Source: Flectobacillus longus (GTDB taxonomy: Bacteria > Bacteroidota > Bacteroidia > Cytophagales > Spirosomataceae). From it: DNA of 35,032 nucleotides. The notes below the pieces were generated by a model. The model worked only from the letters and a program-made list of their open reading frames with translations, was not told the DNA's origin and searched no databases. Each line of letters begins with the position of its first letter. Position 1 is the first letter of the stretch. The translations under genes were made by a program, and so were the position numbers. Of this stretch, positions 25,534 through 33,898 are shown piece after piece. The stretch covers positions 1 to 35,032 of the forward strand of contig NZ_JASHIC010000046.1 of assembly GCF_030056705.1 (NCBI RefSeq), written 5' to 3'.

Positions 25534-25565
25534 TTTGGAAGTAAATAAATTTATAAATACATTTG
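25534..25565 (+). promoter_or_regulatory. Bacteroidota housekeeping promoter
   Basis: TTTG at 25534-25537 is followed after 20 bases by TACATTTG at 25558-25565, an exact match to the Bacteroidota minus-7 motif TAnnTTTG with the minus-33 TTTG partner. Transcription should start near 25571, about 15 bases ahead of the riboswitch P1 stem. Confidence 0.65.
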
Positions 25566-25586
25566 TCCTATCGAATAAATAGATTT

Positions 25587-25689
25587 AAAGATTTATAAAG
25601 AACGAAGGAAGAGGTTAGGCTCTATGATCTTCTGGCAACCTGTTAACCACCAATAAGGTGCCCCAACCTAATTCTAAAGATAAATCTTT
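25587..25689 (+). promoter_or_regulatory. SAM riboswitch-like aptamer (S-box clan)
   Basis: P1 is a perfect 10-bp helix, AAAGATTTAT (25587-25596) with ATAAATCTTT (25680-25689). P2 is GAAGA (25608-25612) with TCTTC (25628-25632), enclosing GGTTAGGCTCTATGA. P3 is GGCAACCT (25634-25641) with AGGTGCC (25656-25662), keeping the single bulged A. The P2 loop AGGTT (25612-25616) can form the family pseudoknot with AACCT (25665-25669). The strings CTGGCAACC and AAGGTGCC are S-box signatures. Only about 17 bases lie between P3 and P1, too few for a normal P4, so a SAM-IV or SAM-I/IV-variant type is possible. The first downstream gene is a TlpA-like protein. TTTGGCCA at 25687-25694, partly shared with P1, can pair with TGGCCAAA at 25755-25762 as a candidate switching helix. 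Confidence 0.82.
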
Positions 25690-25930
25690 GGCCAGATGTC
25701 ACAAGATTAAAATTTCTGTTCTCCAAAACCAACATAGCTTTTGAGATAGAATTTTGGCCAAATAATTCCAGTTTTAAAATTTAAGAGAATAACCATTTTA
25801 CTTGATATGAAATGCGATACACATTCTTTGTGTAAAATGTTTTATCATCTCGTTCATAACTGAAACAAAATATTTCGAACAATTAATATACCTAGTCTAT
25901 ATATTTAATAGATTTATAATTGCTCACTTG

Positions 25931-27202
25931 ATGAAAACAACTAAACAACTACTCTCTATTGCTTGCTTGTCGATTACTACATTGACCGCAAACGCACAAA
26001 GCAAATTCATTAAAGAAGGTTCATGGCGTGGAACTTTCAAAGTAAATGAAGTTCAAGTTCCTTTTAATTTCGAAGTGAAAGGAAAAGATGCAGAACACGC
26101 AACTTTTACACTCTTGAACGGAAGCCGTCGAGATGACTTTCATGTCAAGCAGCTCTCAGAAGATTCAGTTTTTATCAAAATGAATACCTATGATGCAGCA
26201 TTGGTTGCCAAAATTCATGAAGATGGTTCTTTATCTGGAATTTATAAAAGCCTAGTACCCAACTTTAGAGGAAACTTCCTACCTTTTACGGCCGAATATG
26301 GTAAAACCTATCGTTTTGTTGAGCCAAGTAAAGAACAAAAAGCCAATCATAATCTTTCGGGAAAATGGGCTATTAAAATCAGTAGTAAAGAGCCTGTAGC
26401 AGACCAAGTGGCTATTTTTGAACAAAAAGGAAATAGATTAAAAGGCGTTTTCTTAAAAGTTACTGGCGATACCCGTGAGCTTGAAGGTATTGTTCAAGGG
26501 GATGAATTTACGCTAACAGGATTTTCAGGACCTAGTCCGTGGCTGATTAGAGGCAAAATAAACCCCGACAAAAGTATTTCTGGCGAAGTGGGTCTTGGTA
26601 TTTACAACAATGTAAAATTTGAAGGCGTAAAAGATAGTAAAGCCGAATTGCCTGACCCTTATGCTCTTACCTATTTAAAACCAGGGTATGAAAAATTAGA
26701 TTTCAAACTTCCTGATCTAAATGGAAAACTGGTGTCGTTGAGCGATGCAAAATACAAAGGCAAAGTGGTCATTGTTGAAATCATTGGTACGTGGTGCCCT
26801 AACTGTACCGACCAAACGCAATTTTTATCACCTTGGTATAAGGCTAATAAAGACCGTGGAGTTGAGGCTGTTGCTGTAGGATTTGAGCAAAAAGATGACT
26901 TGGAATATGCCAAATATACCTTGGGCAAACTTCGTGACAAGTACGATATCCAGTATGATATTTTATTTGGAGGTATTGCAGATAAAAAGGTAGCATCAGA
27001 AAAGTTCGAAGCTCTTAACAAAATGATTGCCTTCCCTACCACTATTATTATAGGAAGAGATGGTAAAGTCAAGCAAATCTATACGGGTTATACAGGTGAG
27101 GTAACAGGCAAGTATTTTAAAAAGTATGCCAAAAAATGGAATAAAGACCTCGATAAATTAATTAATGAGCCTGTTCCAAGTGCTGAGTTGTCATTAAAAT
27201 AG
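25931..27202 (+). CDS. TlpA-like thioredoxin-fold protein, copy 1
   Basis: I chose the ATG at 25931 rather than the TTG just before it. The 424-residue reading therefore drops to 423 residues, with a signal peptide ending NAQ at about 23. Residues 30-235 form a beta-rich N-terminal region in which two stretches (WRGTFKVNEVQVPFNFEV and GKWAIKISS...) look like related lipocalin-like halves. The TlpA/AhpC-type thioredoxin domain spans about 250-410 with active site WCPNC (C289, C292) and cis-proline in FPTTIII near 369. TlpA-type proteins reduce or oxidise thiols in the periplasm, for example during cytochrome c maturation. It is the first gene after the SAM aptamer, with a 241-base leader after P1. 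A highly similar paralogue lies at 29686. Confidence 0.85.
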   Translation: MKTTKQLLSIACLSITTLTANAQSKFIKEGSWRGTFKVNEVQVPFNFEVKGKDAEHATFTLLNGSRRDDFHVKQLSEDSVFIKMNTYDAALVAKIHEDGSLSGIYKSLVPNFRGNFLPFTAEYGKTYRFVEPSKEQKANHNLSGKWAIKISSKEPVADQVAIFEQKGNRLKGVFLKVTGDTRELEGIVQGDEFTLTGFSGPSPWLIRGKINPDKSISGEVGLGIYNNVKFEGVKDSKAELPDPYALTYLKPGYEKLDFKLPDLNGKLVSLSDAKYKGKVVIVEIIGTWCPNCTDQTQFLSPWYKANKDRGVEAVAVGFEQKDDLEYAKYTLGKLRDKYDIQYDILFGGIADKKVASEKFEALNKMIAFPTTIIIGRDGKVKQIYTGYTGEVTGKYFKKYAKKWNKDLDKLINEPVPSAELSLK

Positions 27203-27240
27203 CTCTTTCAATCATATTCAAATGTTAAATTACACTAACA

Positions 27241-27858
27241 ATGGTAAAAAAAGTATCTTTCCTATGCACAGCATTGATAGCTCTCACACTGGGAGTATCT
27301 GCTAACGATGGTAAAACTAAAGGCGCTGATGCTACGTATATTGTGGATAGTCAAGCAAGTCATTTGGTTTGGACTGGCAAAAAAGTAACGGGTTCACACA
27401 CAGGTAATATTCCTTTGAGTACAGGGTCGTTGGTGGTATCCAATAGTAAATTCAAAAGTGGTGCATTTGAAGTTGATATTGCCTCACTTACGGTAACAGA
27501 TATTACAGATAAGGATGGCAATGCCAAACTGGTGGGGCATCTCAAAGCTGAAGACTTTTTTGGCACAGATAAGTTTCCTAAAGCCAAATTTGTTACCTCT
27601 TCTGTAACTCCTAAAGGTGGTGAAAACTATGAAGTTACGGGCAAATTAACCATTAAAGGAATTACTAATGAAGTTAAGTTTCCTGCGGTGATTAAAGTTG
27701 AAAAAAATAAAGTTACAGCACAAGCCAAAATTGTCGTAGACAGAACCAAATACGGTATCAAGTTTCGTTCGACGAATTTCTTTGAAAACCTTGGCGATAA
27801 AGCCATTGACAATGATTTCGAATTGAATGTCAATTTGGTGGCAAATGCTGGCAAATAA
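27241..27858 (+). CDS. YceI-family periplasmic lipid-binding protein
   Basis: The 205-residue protein has a signal peptide (MVKKVSFLCTALIALTLGVSA). The YceI/lipocalin-like barrel begins YIVDSQASHLVWTGKKVTGSHTG. It continues with DITDKDGNAKLVGHLKAEDFF, FPKAKFVTSS, and TGKLTIKGITNEVKFPAVI, all typical of the family. YceI proteins bind isoprenoid or other hydrophobic ligands, and many are linked to stress or to cytochrome-related clusters. It starts 38 bases after copy 1 of the TlpA-like gene and is probably co-transcribed. The ligand is unknown. Confidence 0.93.
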   Translation: MVKKVSFLCTALIALTLGVSANDGKTKGADATYIVDSQASHLVWTGKKVTGSHTGNIPLSTGSLVVSNSKFKSGAFEVDIASLTVTDITDKDGNAKLVGHLKAEDFFGTDKFPKAKFVTSSVTPKGGENYEVTGKLTIKGITNEVKFPAVIKVEKNKVTAQAKIVVDRTKYGIKFRSTNFFENLGDKAIDNDFELNVNLVANAGK

Positions 27859-27905
27859 CCCATATTCTTGATGAGCTAATGGGCAGATTTTTTCATCAAG
27901 TATCT

Positions 27906-27937
27906 AACAACTGAGGTGTATTAGCACCTCAGTTGTT
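27906..27937 (+). terminator. Hairpin after yceI
   Basis: AACAACTGAGGTG (27906-27918) pairs perfectly with CACCTCAGTTGTT (27925-27937), with a 6-base loop. A weaker 8-bp hairpin (27867-27874 with 27893-27900) precedes it. No T tract follows, so this may be a stabilising or partially terminating structure within the operon. Confidence 0.5.
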
Positions 27938-27957
27938 CCAAAATACACAACATCAGT

Positions 27958-28422
27958 ATGAAAAAGATATATATCGTTTGTTTACTCCTACTCTTCACAA
28001 ACGCCATACAAGCGCAAGAAACAGATATTGATAAAATTGTCAATTGGAACTTTAAAATCACCAATAAAGATTTTAAAATCGGCGACGAAGTAGAACTTGT
28101 TTTTAGCTCATCTATCGAAAAAGGATGGTCACTCTATTCCTCTGATTTTAAAGGAGATGTTGGTCCACAACCCACAATTTTTCAATTTTCAGAAAATGGC
28201 TCTTTTGAATTAAGCTCTGGTATTCAACCTATTGCAGCTTTGAAAAAGATTGATAAAAATTGGGGAACAGAGGTCTCCTATTTTACACAAAAAGCAGAAT
28301 TTAAGGCGAAGGTTCGTTTGGTCGAACATAGTTATGATATTTTTGGCGTCATAAAAGGACAAGTGTGTCATCTTAAAAAAGGTATTTGTGTTCCTTTTGA
28401 AAAAACTTTTCAGTTTAACTAG
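27958..28422 (+). CDS. DsbD N-terminal-domain-like periplasmic protein
   Basis: The 154-residue protein has a signal peptide (MKKIYIVCLLLLFTNAIQAQ). It follows the pattern of free-standing DsbD-alpha/DsbC-corrector domains in Bacteroidota: WNFKI, a beta strand, IEKGWSLYSSDF, GPQPTIFQF, KNWGTEVSYFTQKAEFKAKV. The paired cysteines C137 and C144 lie in GQVCHLKKGICVPF, near the expected end of the domain. DsbD-alpha relays electrons from the membrane to periplasmic thiol proteins. The membrane and thioredoxin parts of DsbD are absent here, so electrons would come from elsewhere or the protein is only a partner. It sits between YceI and the cytochrome peroxidase, beside two WCPNC thioredoxins. Confidence 0.8.
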   Translation: MKKIYIVCLLLLFTNAIQAQETDIDKIVNWNFKITNKDFKIGDEVELVFSSSIEKGWSLYSSDFKGDVGPQPTIFQFSENGSFELSSGIQPIAALKKIDKNWGTEVSYFTQKAEFKAKVRLVEHSYDIFGVIKGQVCHLKKGICVPFEKTFQFN

Positions 28423-28554
28423 ACACATAAAAGCTTCTATTTACTGATTGAAGATTCCCTTTAACAACAATCAAGTTGATTTAAAATTACGAGCTTCTTT
28501 TTGCCTATTACATACAGCCAAAAGATTTATAGACAATTATTTAGAAACTAAGCC

Positions 28555-29496
28555 ATGAGAAAATACCTCTTCATCGTTGGGGTAATAGCTGTAGCATTGA
28601 TGAGTTTTCAATTCAATACAACAGACAACGAACCTAGCAATAAGGTAGCTTTGGGTGAAAAACTCTTCTTTGATCCCATATTATCTTCTAAAAAAACCAT
28701 TAGTTGTGCTTCATGCCATAAGCCCAAATTAGCTTTTGCCGATACCACACAGTTTAGCCCTGGCGTAGATGGTATTCTGACCGATCGAAATACTCCTTCG
28801 GCGATGAATCTGGCAGGCAGGATACATTTATTTTGGGACGGTCGAGCCAACTCATTAGAAGAGCAAGCAATACAGCCCATTATTTCAAAAACAGAAATGA
28901 ATTTACCTATTGAGGAAGCAATTGCTCGTCTCAAAGAGGACAAAGTATATAGTAGAGCGTTCAAAAGAATTTATAAATCTCAGCCAACAGAAAAACTCTT
29001 GGGTGATGCCCTTGCCGCTTACCAAAAAAACCTAGAAACTGCCAATACTCCGTATGACCGTTATATCAATGGCGACGATTCGGCTATGAGTGCGTCGGCT
29101 ATTCGTGGGCTACTACTTTTTATCGGAAAAGCCAACTGTGCCAATTGTCATGCGGGTGAGGACTTTACAGCCGATAGATTCAAAAATATTGGGCTGTATG
29201 ATGGAAAAAATCTACGAGATGTAGGTCGCTCAAAAATAACGGGCGACTCTACTCACGTAGGGCATTTTAAAGTGCCAGGGTTGAGAAATGTCGCTGTAAC
29301 GCCACCATATATGCACAATGGTATGTTCAAAACGCTCCGTGAGGTGATTGAATACTATAATAAACCTGACGCAGTGGTCAAAAATGGTATTAATCGTGAT
29401 TTGTCGTTGAGTACGCCCCTCGGTCTTAGTGCTCAGGAAATTGCTGATATTGAGGAGTTTCTGAAATCGTTGACAGACGACAGATTTAAAAAATAA
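28555..29496 (+). CDS. Di-haem cytochrome c peroxidase (CCP/MauG family)
   Basis: The 313-residue protein starts with a hydrophobic leader (MRKYLFIVGVIAVALMSFQF). It has two c-type haem sites, CASCH (C51, C54, H55) and CANCH (C195, C198, H199). Family landmarks include GEKLFFDPILS, SCASCHKPKLAFAD, DRNTPSAMNLA, FWDGRANSLEEQA, and FKVPGLRNVAVTPPYMHNGMF with Met253 or Met257 as a likely haem ligand. Such enzymes reduce hydrogen peroxide with electrons from small cytochromes, and some MauG-like members oxidise protein targets. The c-type haems need reduced cysteines for attachment, which fits the thiol-redox neighbours. It follows the DsbD-like gene by 132 bases. Confidence 0.93.
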   Translation: MRKYLFIVGVIAVALMSFQFNTTDNEPSNKVALGEKLFFDPILSSKKTISCASCHKPKLAFADTTQFSPGVDGILTDRNTPSAMNLAGRIHLFWDGRANSLEEQAIQPIISKTEMNLPIEEAIARLKEDKVYSRAFKRIYKSQPTEKLLGDALAAYQKNLETANTPYDRYINGDDSAMSASAIRGLLLFIGKANCANCHAGEDFTADRFKNIGLYDGKNLRDVGRSKITGDSTHVGHFKVPGLRNVAVTPPYMHNGMFKTLREVIEYYNKPDAVVKNGINRDLSLSTPLGLSAQEIADIEEFLKSLTDDRFKK

Positions 29497-29619
29497 CAAT
29501 TTCGTAATTCAATCTATTGTTCAACATCCAAACCCCTTTACCATGAAAGAAATTATCAAATTTCACTTGGTCTATCATGACCAATGCCTCTAATCTAACC
29601 CTTTTGTGATTCTTTAACA

Positions 29620-29665
29620 GTCCACCACCAACCATACTTTTGCCAGTAATTAAGTGGTGGTGGAC
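29620..29665 (+). terminator. Hairpin ahead of the second TlpA-like gene
   Basis: GTCCACCACCA (29620-29630) pairs perfectly with TGGTGGTGGAC (29655-29665) around a 24-base loop. It is followed by a T- and C-rich tail (CCTTCTCTCTTTT) just before the ATG at 29686. It may reduce read-through from the peroxidase gene or act in the leader of the next gene. Confidence 0.5.
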
Positions 29666-29685
29666 AACAAATCCTTCTCTCTTTT

Positions 29686-30996
29686 ATGAAAAAATCATTG
29701 CTCAAAGGAGGTTTACAAATCTCCCTTCTATCGCTATGTCTAGCGAATCCCTCGTTGGCGAATCAATCCCCTGTTCTTAAGGAAGGACGATGGCGTGGAG
29801 AATTTAAAGTCAACGAAACTAGGGTGCCTTTCAACTTTGAAATCAAAGGAAAAACACTTGATGAGTCAACACTTACCCTACTAAATGGTACTCGTAGAGA
29901 CGATTTCAAAATTAGCACAATTGCAGGCGATAGTATTTTTGTAAAAATGAATACTTACGATGCGGCTTTAGTAGGAAAGGTTGACGAAAACGGTCATTTT
30001 AAAGGTGTTTACAAAAGTCTTGTGCCAAATTTTAGAGGAAATGTACTTCCTTTTGAAGCCGAATTTGGTAAAACCTATCGCCATGTCGACCCTAGTCAAA
30101 ATATCAAACCTACGACTAATCTTTCAGGAAAGTGGAATGTAAAAATCATTAGTAAAGATCCAAATGCTGCCAATTCGGTAGCTATTCTCGAACAAAAAGG
30201 TAACAAACTTACAGGAGTGCTCATGACCGTAGTGGGCGATACACGTGAATTAGAAGGTACTATTCAAGGAAATGAATTTAAACTTTCGGGTTTCACAGGA
30301 CCGAGTCCAGTAGCGATAAAAGGCACAATCAATCCAGACTTAAAAACCATTAGCGATGGCGAAATCAGCTTTGGTATTTATGTGACTCAAAAGTTTGAAG
30401 CTAGTAAAGACAATAAGGTAGAATTGCCTGATCCTTACAAGCTTACCTTTTTGAAAGAAGGATACAAAAAGCTTGATTTTACGTTTCCTGATCTCAACGG
30501 AAAACCTGTTTCGCTAAGTGATGACAAATACAAAGGGAAAGTAGTTATTGTCGAAATAATAGGAACATGGTGTCCCAATTGCACCGACCAAACTCGCTTT
30601 TTAGCCCCTTGGTACAAAGCCAACAAACAACGAGGTGTCGAAGCCATTGCCATAGGGTTTGAGCAAAAAGATGATTTAAACTATGCCAAATATACGCTAG
30701 GCAAGCTTCGTGATTTCTTCAATATCGAATATGATATTGTTTTTGGAGGTATTGCCGACAAGAAAGTAGCCACCGAAAAACTAGCAGGTCTTAACCGTAT
30801 GGCAGCATTTCCTACTACGATTATTATAGATAGAAATGGTGAAGTTCGTGAAATATACACAGGTTATACAGGCGAAGTCACAGGGAAATATTTTAAACAG
30901 TATACGAAAAAATTCAACAAACTCCTCGATGGTTTGATTGCTGAGCCTAATCCTTATGAAAACTCAACAAACACAACTGCCAGTATAAAAAAATAG
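29686..30996 (+). CDS. TlpA-like thioredoxin-fold protein, copy 2
   Basis: The 436-residue protein has a signal peptide (to about LANPSLANQ). It follows the same plan as copy 1: a beta-rich N-terminal region beginning WRGEFKVNETRVPFNFEI, then a TlpA domain with WCPNC (C296, C299) and FPTTIII near 376. In the thioredoxin domain the two copies agree at roughly four of five positions by eye; the N-terminal halves are less similar but clearly homologous. The C-terminal tail differs (NTTASIKK). The pair probably arose by duplication and may face different partners. It is followed by a strong intrinsic terminator and then by the TonB-dependent receptor. Confidence 0.85.
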   Translation: MKKSLLKGGLQISLLSLCLANPSLANQSPVLKEGRWRGEFKVNETRVPFNFEIKGKTLDESTLTLLNGTRRDDFKISTIAGDSIFVKMNTYDAALVGKVDENGHFKGVYKSLVPNFRGNVLPFEAEFGKTYRHVDPSQNIKPTTNLSGKWNVKIISKDPNAANSVAILEQKGNKLTGVLMTVVGDTRELEGTIQGNEFKLSGFTGPSPVAIKGTINPDLKTISDGEISFGIYVTQKFEASKDNKVELPDPYKLTFLKEGYKKLDFTFPDLNGKPVSLSDDKYKGKVVIVEIIGTWCPNCTDQTRFLAPWYKANKQRGVEAIAIGFEQKDDLNYAKYTLGKLRDFFNIEYDIVFGGIADKKVATEKLAGLNRMAAFPTTIIIDRNGEVREIYTGYTGEVTGKYFKQYTKKFNKLLDGLIAEPNPYENSTNTTASIKK

Positions 30997-31000
30997 ATGG

Positions 31001-31061
31001 ATACAGGTAAAGAGGTTATAGCACAAAGATTAAAAGCAATAGCTAGCTTCTTTACCTGTAT
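31001..31061 (+). terminator. Intrinsic terminator between tlpA-like copy 2 and the TonB receptor
   Basis: ATACAGGTAAAGA (31001-31013) pairs perfectly with TCTTTACCTGTAT (31049-31061). It is followed by GCTCTTTTTCGC, so a stem with a T5 tail on the correct strand. It lies 4 bases after the stop codon. The receptor therefore depends on read-through or on an unseen promoter in the short gap. Confidence 0.7.
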
Positions 31062-31090
31062 GCTCTTTTTCGCTCTAAAACACATTATTA

Positions 31091-33838
31091 ATGAAACAAA
31101 ATACTACTTTACTCTTTATACTTTTATCCTTGTTTAGTGTAAGCAAGATTTTTGGACAACAAAGAATTGTTACAGGAAAAGTAACCGCTCAGGAAGATCA
31201 AGCACCCTTAATTGGTGTTTCTGTCATTGTAAAAGGCACCAATACAGGAACAACTACCACACCCACAGGGACTTTTAAACTGAGTTTTCAGAAAGGTACA
31301 ACTTTAGTGTTTTCATTTATTGGCTATCAGTCACGAGAGGTTGCTATCCCGCCTTCAGGTGAAGTAAATGTATCTCTTCAGCCTGCTATCAACACCCTTG
31401 GGGAAGTTCAGGTAGTGGGTTCAAGAAATGCCAATCGTACCAAACTTGATTCTCCTGTACCTGTAGATGTGGTTAATATCAGACAGTTACAAGAATCTGC
31501 TCCGCAAGTTACCGTTACGCAAATCTTGCAATATGTTGCCCCTTCTTTTCACTCAGCCGAAAGTAGTGGTGGCGATGCTTCGAGTGCCACCAACTTGGCA
31601 CAATTAAGAGGTTTGTCTGTTGACCAAGTATTAGTATTAGTCAATGGAAAAAGAAGACATAAAAGCTCCAATATCAATTTTGGAGGAAACGGAAATGGTT
31701 CGACAGGCTATGACCTCAATGCTATTCCTACAGCGTCTATTGAACGTATTGAGGTACTCCGTGATGGAGCAGCGGCACAATATGGCTCTGATGCCATAGC
31801 TGGGGTAATTAACCTTGTTTTGAAGAAAAATACTGATAATTTATTGGTGAGTACAACAGGAGGTATTCGCTATTCAGGAGATGGCGAATATACCCGAAGC
31901 AATATTAACTATGGCTTGAAAACAGGTGAAAAAGGAGGCTTTATCAATCTTACCGCCGAGTTTGGCACACAAGGAATCGCAGAGCCCGTTGGTGGTGGCA
32001 ACAACGGACTTTATACAGGTCCTATTTATGGCGGTGGCGCAGGCGTAAGAGATTATGATGCCATCTATACCAAAGAAATCGACGAAGCTATTCTTGCCTC
32101 AAGAGGTTTGACTCGTAAAGATTTTAATCAAAGAAGCAGTCCAAACCGTCAAAAAGATGCTTTGGTTTTCTTTAATACAGCTTTACCACTGACGAATGGA
32201 GCCGAATTTTATGCTTTCGGTGGTTTGAGTTATCGTAATTCAGAGTTTACGGCTGTTCGTAGATTGCCGGGTTGGGGTACTCGTAACAATACTTTTATCT
32301 ATCCCGATGGTTTTTTACCTGCCATTGAAATGGGAATTTTAGATAAATCTCTTGCTGTAGGACTTCGTGGAAAAGTAAAAGGCTGGAATGTCGACTTTTC
32401 GAATGTTTATGGTGGTAATAGCTTTACCAATCGAGTTACGCATTCTTTAAACGCAAGTTTGGGACTCAAAACACCTAAAAACTTTTTCGCAGGTGCTTAT
32501 GGCGCAAGTCAGAATACAACCAGTTTAGATTTTACTCAATATTTTGACAAAATCTTACACGGGCTAAATATTGCCTTTGGTACGCAATACAGAGCAGAAA
32601 CCTATTACATAGAAAAAGGAGAACCTAATTCATATATCAAGGCCGACACCAGAACTATTTATGATGTGGATACGACTTATTTGGGTATTCCATATTTGCA
32701 GGAGGTTGGACAAACAGCACTAAATGGTACAGCCGCTGGCGCCCAAATTTACCCAGGCTTCAGACCCGAAAGCGAAACCAATGTAACTCGTTCTATTATT
32801 TCGGCTTATTTAGATTTAGAGGCAAATATTACACCTGAGTGGACTTTATCAGGAGCAGTACGGGTTGAAAATTTCTCAGATTTTGGGAGTGTATTTACTG
32901 GAAAAGCTGCCACACGTTATCAATTTGCACCGTGGTTGGCCGTTCGTAGTTCGGTGAGTAGTGGTTTTAGAGCACCAGATTTAGCACAATTTTATTACAC
33001 GGCTGTATCTACGTCATTTCTAGGTGGCGTTGGGGTTGATATTCTAACAGCTTCTAATGTGAGTGCTGCGGCTAGAGCTTTGGGTATTCCGAGCTTAACA
33101 CCCGAAAAATCAAGAGGGTATACCTTTGGTTTTACTTCGAAAGCAAGCAGAAATATAGAATTATCAGTGGATGCCTATTCTATTGATATTAATGATAGAA
33201 TTATCCAAACAGGAAATTTTAGTTCAACCGCCAGCAATTTACCCGCTGATTTGAAGGCAGCTTTTACTGCTACTGGTGCCAATCAAGCTAACTTTTTCTA
33301 TAACGCTGTCAATTCTCGAACACAAGGAATTGATATTACCGCCAATTACAAAGCACAAATCGGTACTGGTAATTTTACATTTACCGCTGCGGCAAACTTT
33401 GGAAAAAATGAAATCCGGAAAATCAATACGCCAAAAGGACTTGAAAGTTTCGTGGATGTGATTGTAAGCCCTACTGAAAAAGTACGTATTGAGTCTTCTA
33501 TTCCACAAAAGAAAATTAGTTTACAAGCGCTCTATGCCATTAATCGCTGGAATTTTTTACTTAGAACGGTGTATTTCGGAGACGTAAACGTAGCGACAAA
33601 CTTTGGTGGTGGGAATATTTTCTATCAAAACTTTAGTCCAAAATGGATTACGGATTTATCAGCTGGTTATAAATTATCGCCAACCATTCAGGTGACAACA
33701 GGGGTTAATAATCTATTCAATGTTTTAGCAGATTATACTGATCCATTGGTAGCTGGTCGTCGTGTTACAACGCCTGGAGGTGGACAGTTTGTATCAACAG
33801 GTGGTCGTGCTTTCATTCGTCTTGCTGCAACATTCTAA
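31091..33838 (+). CDS. TonB-dependent outer-membrane receptor
   Basis: The 915-residue protein has a signal peptide ending near KIFGQ. A carboxypeptidase-like regulatory domain follows (about 26-100: VTGKVTAQEDQAPLIGVSVIVKG). The TonB box region is GEVQVVGSR. The plug has LRGLSVDQVLVLVNGKRRH and RIEVLRDGAAAQYGSDAIAGVINLVL, the classic plug end. A 22-strand-type barrel ends in FIRLAATF. It lacks the STN domain and SusD partner of the PUL transporter, so it is not a glycan SusC. Substrates of this type include metal chelates, cofactors and small organics. Its place in a SAM-aptamer-led cluster hints at a methionine, sulfur or cofactor link, but no residue shows it. A DUF4397 lipoprotein follows by 60 bases and may be its surface partner. 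Confidence 0.9.
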   Translation: MKQNTTLLFILLSLFSVSKIFGQQRIVTGKVTAQEDQAPLIGVSVIVKGTNTGTTTTPTGTFKLSFQKGTTLVFSFIGYQSREVAIPPSGEVNVSLQPAINTLGEVQVVGSRNANRTKLDSPVPVDVVNIRQLQESAPQVTVTQILQYVAPSFHSAESSGGDASSATNLAQLRGLSVDQVLVLVNGKRRHKSSNINFGGNGNGSTGYDLNAIPTASIERIEVLRDGAAAQYGSDAIAGVINLVLKKNTDNLLVSTTGGIRYSGDGEYTRSNINYGLKTGEKGGFINLTAEFGTQGIAEPVGGGNNGLYTGPIYGGGAGVRDYDAIYTKEIDEAILASRGLTRKDFNQRSSPNRQKDALVFFNTALPLTNGAEFYAFGGLSYRNSEFTAVRRLPGWGTRNNTFIYPDGFLPAIEMGILDKSLAVGLRGKVKGWNVDFSNVYGGNSFTNRVTHSLNASLGLKTPKNFFAGAYGASQNTTSLDFTQYFDKILHGLNIAFGTQYRAETYYIEKGEPNSYIKADTRTIYDVDTTYLGIPYLQEVGQTALNGTAAGAQIYPGFRPESETNVTRSIISAYLDLEANITPEWTLSGAVRVENFSDFGSVFTGKAATRYQFAPWLAVRSSVSSGFRAPDLAQFYYTAVSTSFLGGVGVDILTASNVSAAARALGIPSLTPEKSRGYTFGFTSKASRNIELSVDAYSIDINDRIIQTGNFSSTASNLPADLKAAFTATGANQANFFYNAVNSRTQGIDITANYKAQIGTGNFTFTAAANFGKNEIRKINTPKGLESFVDVIVSPTEKVRIESSIPQKKISLQALYAINRWNFLLRTVYFGDVNVATNFGGGNIFYQNFSPKWITDLSAGYKLSPTIQVTTGVNNLFNVLADYTDPLVAGRRVTTPGGGQFVSTGGRAFIRLAATF

Positions 33839-33898
33839 TGAATCTGTTACGCTGTTTTAGTTCTTTATTTAAAAACGATTTTACTTAAATTATTCGAT

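Noticed and set aside
29543-29593. 16-codon ORF (MKEIIKFHLVYHDQC) between the peroxidase and second TlpA-like gene
   Set aside because: It has no family resemblance and no clear ribosome-binding site. A leader peptide cannot be excluded but nothing supports it.
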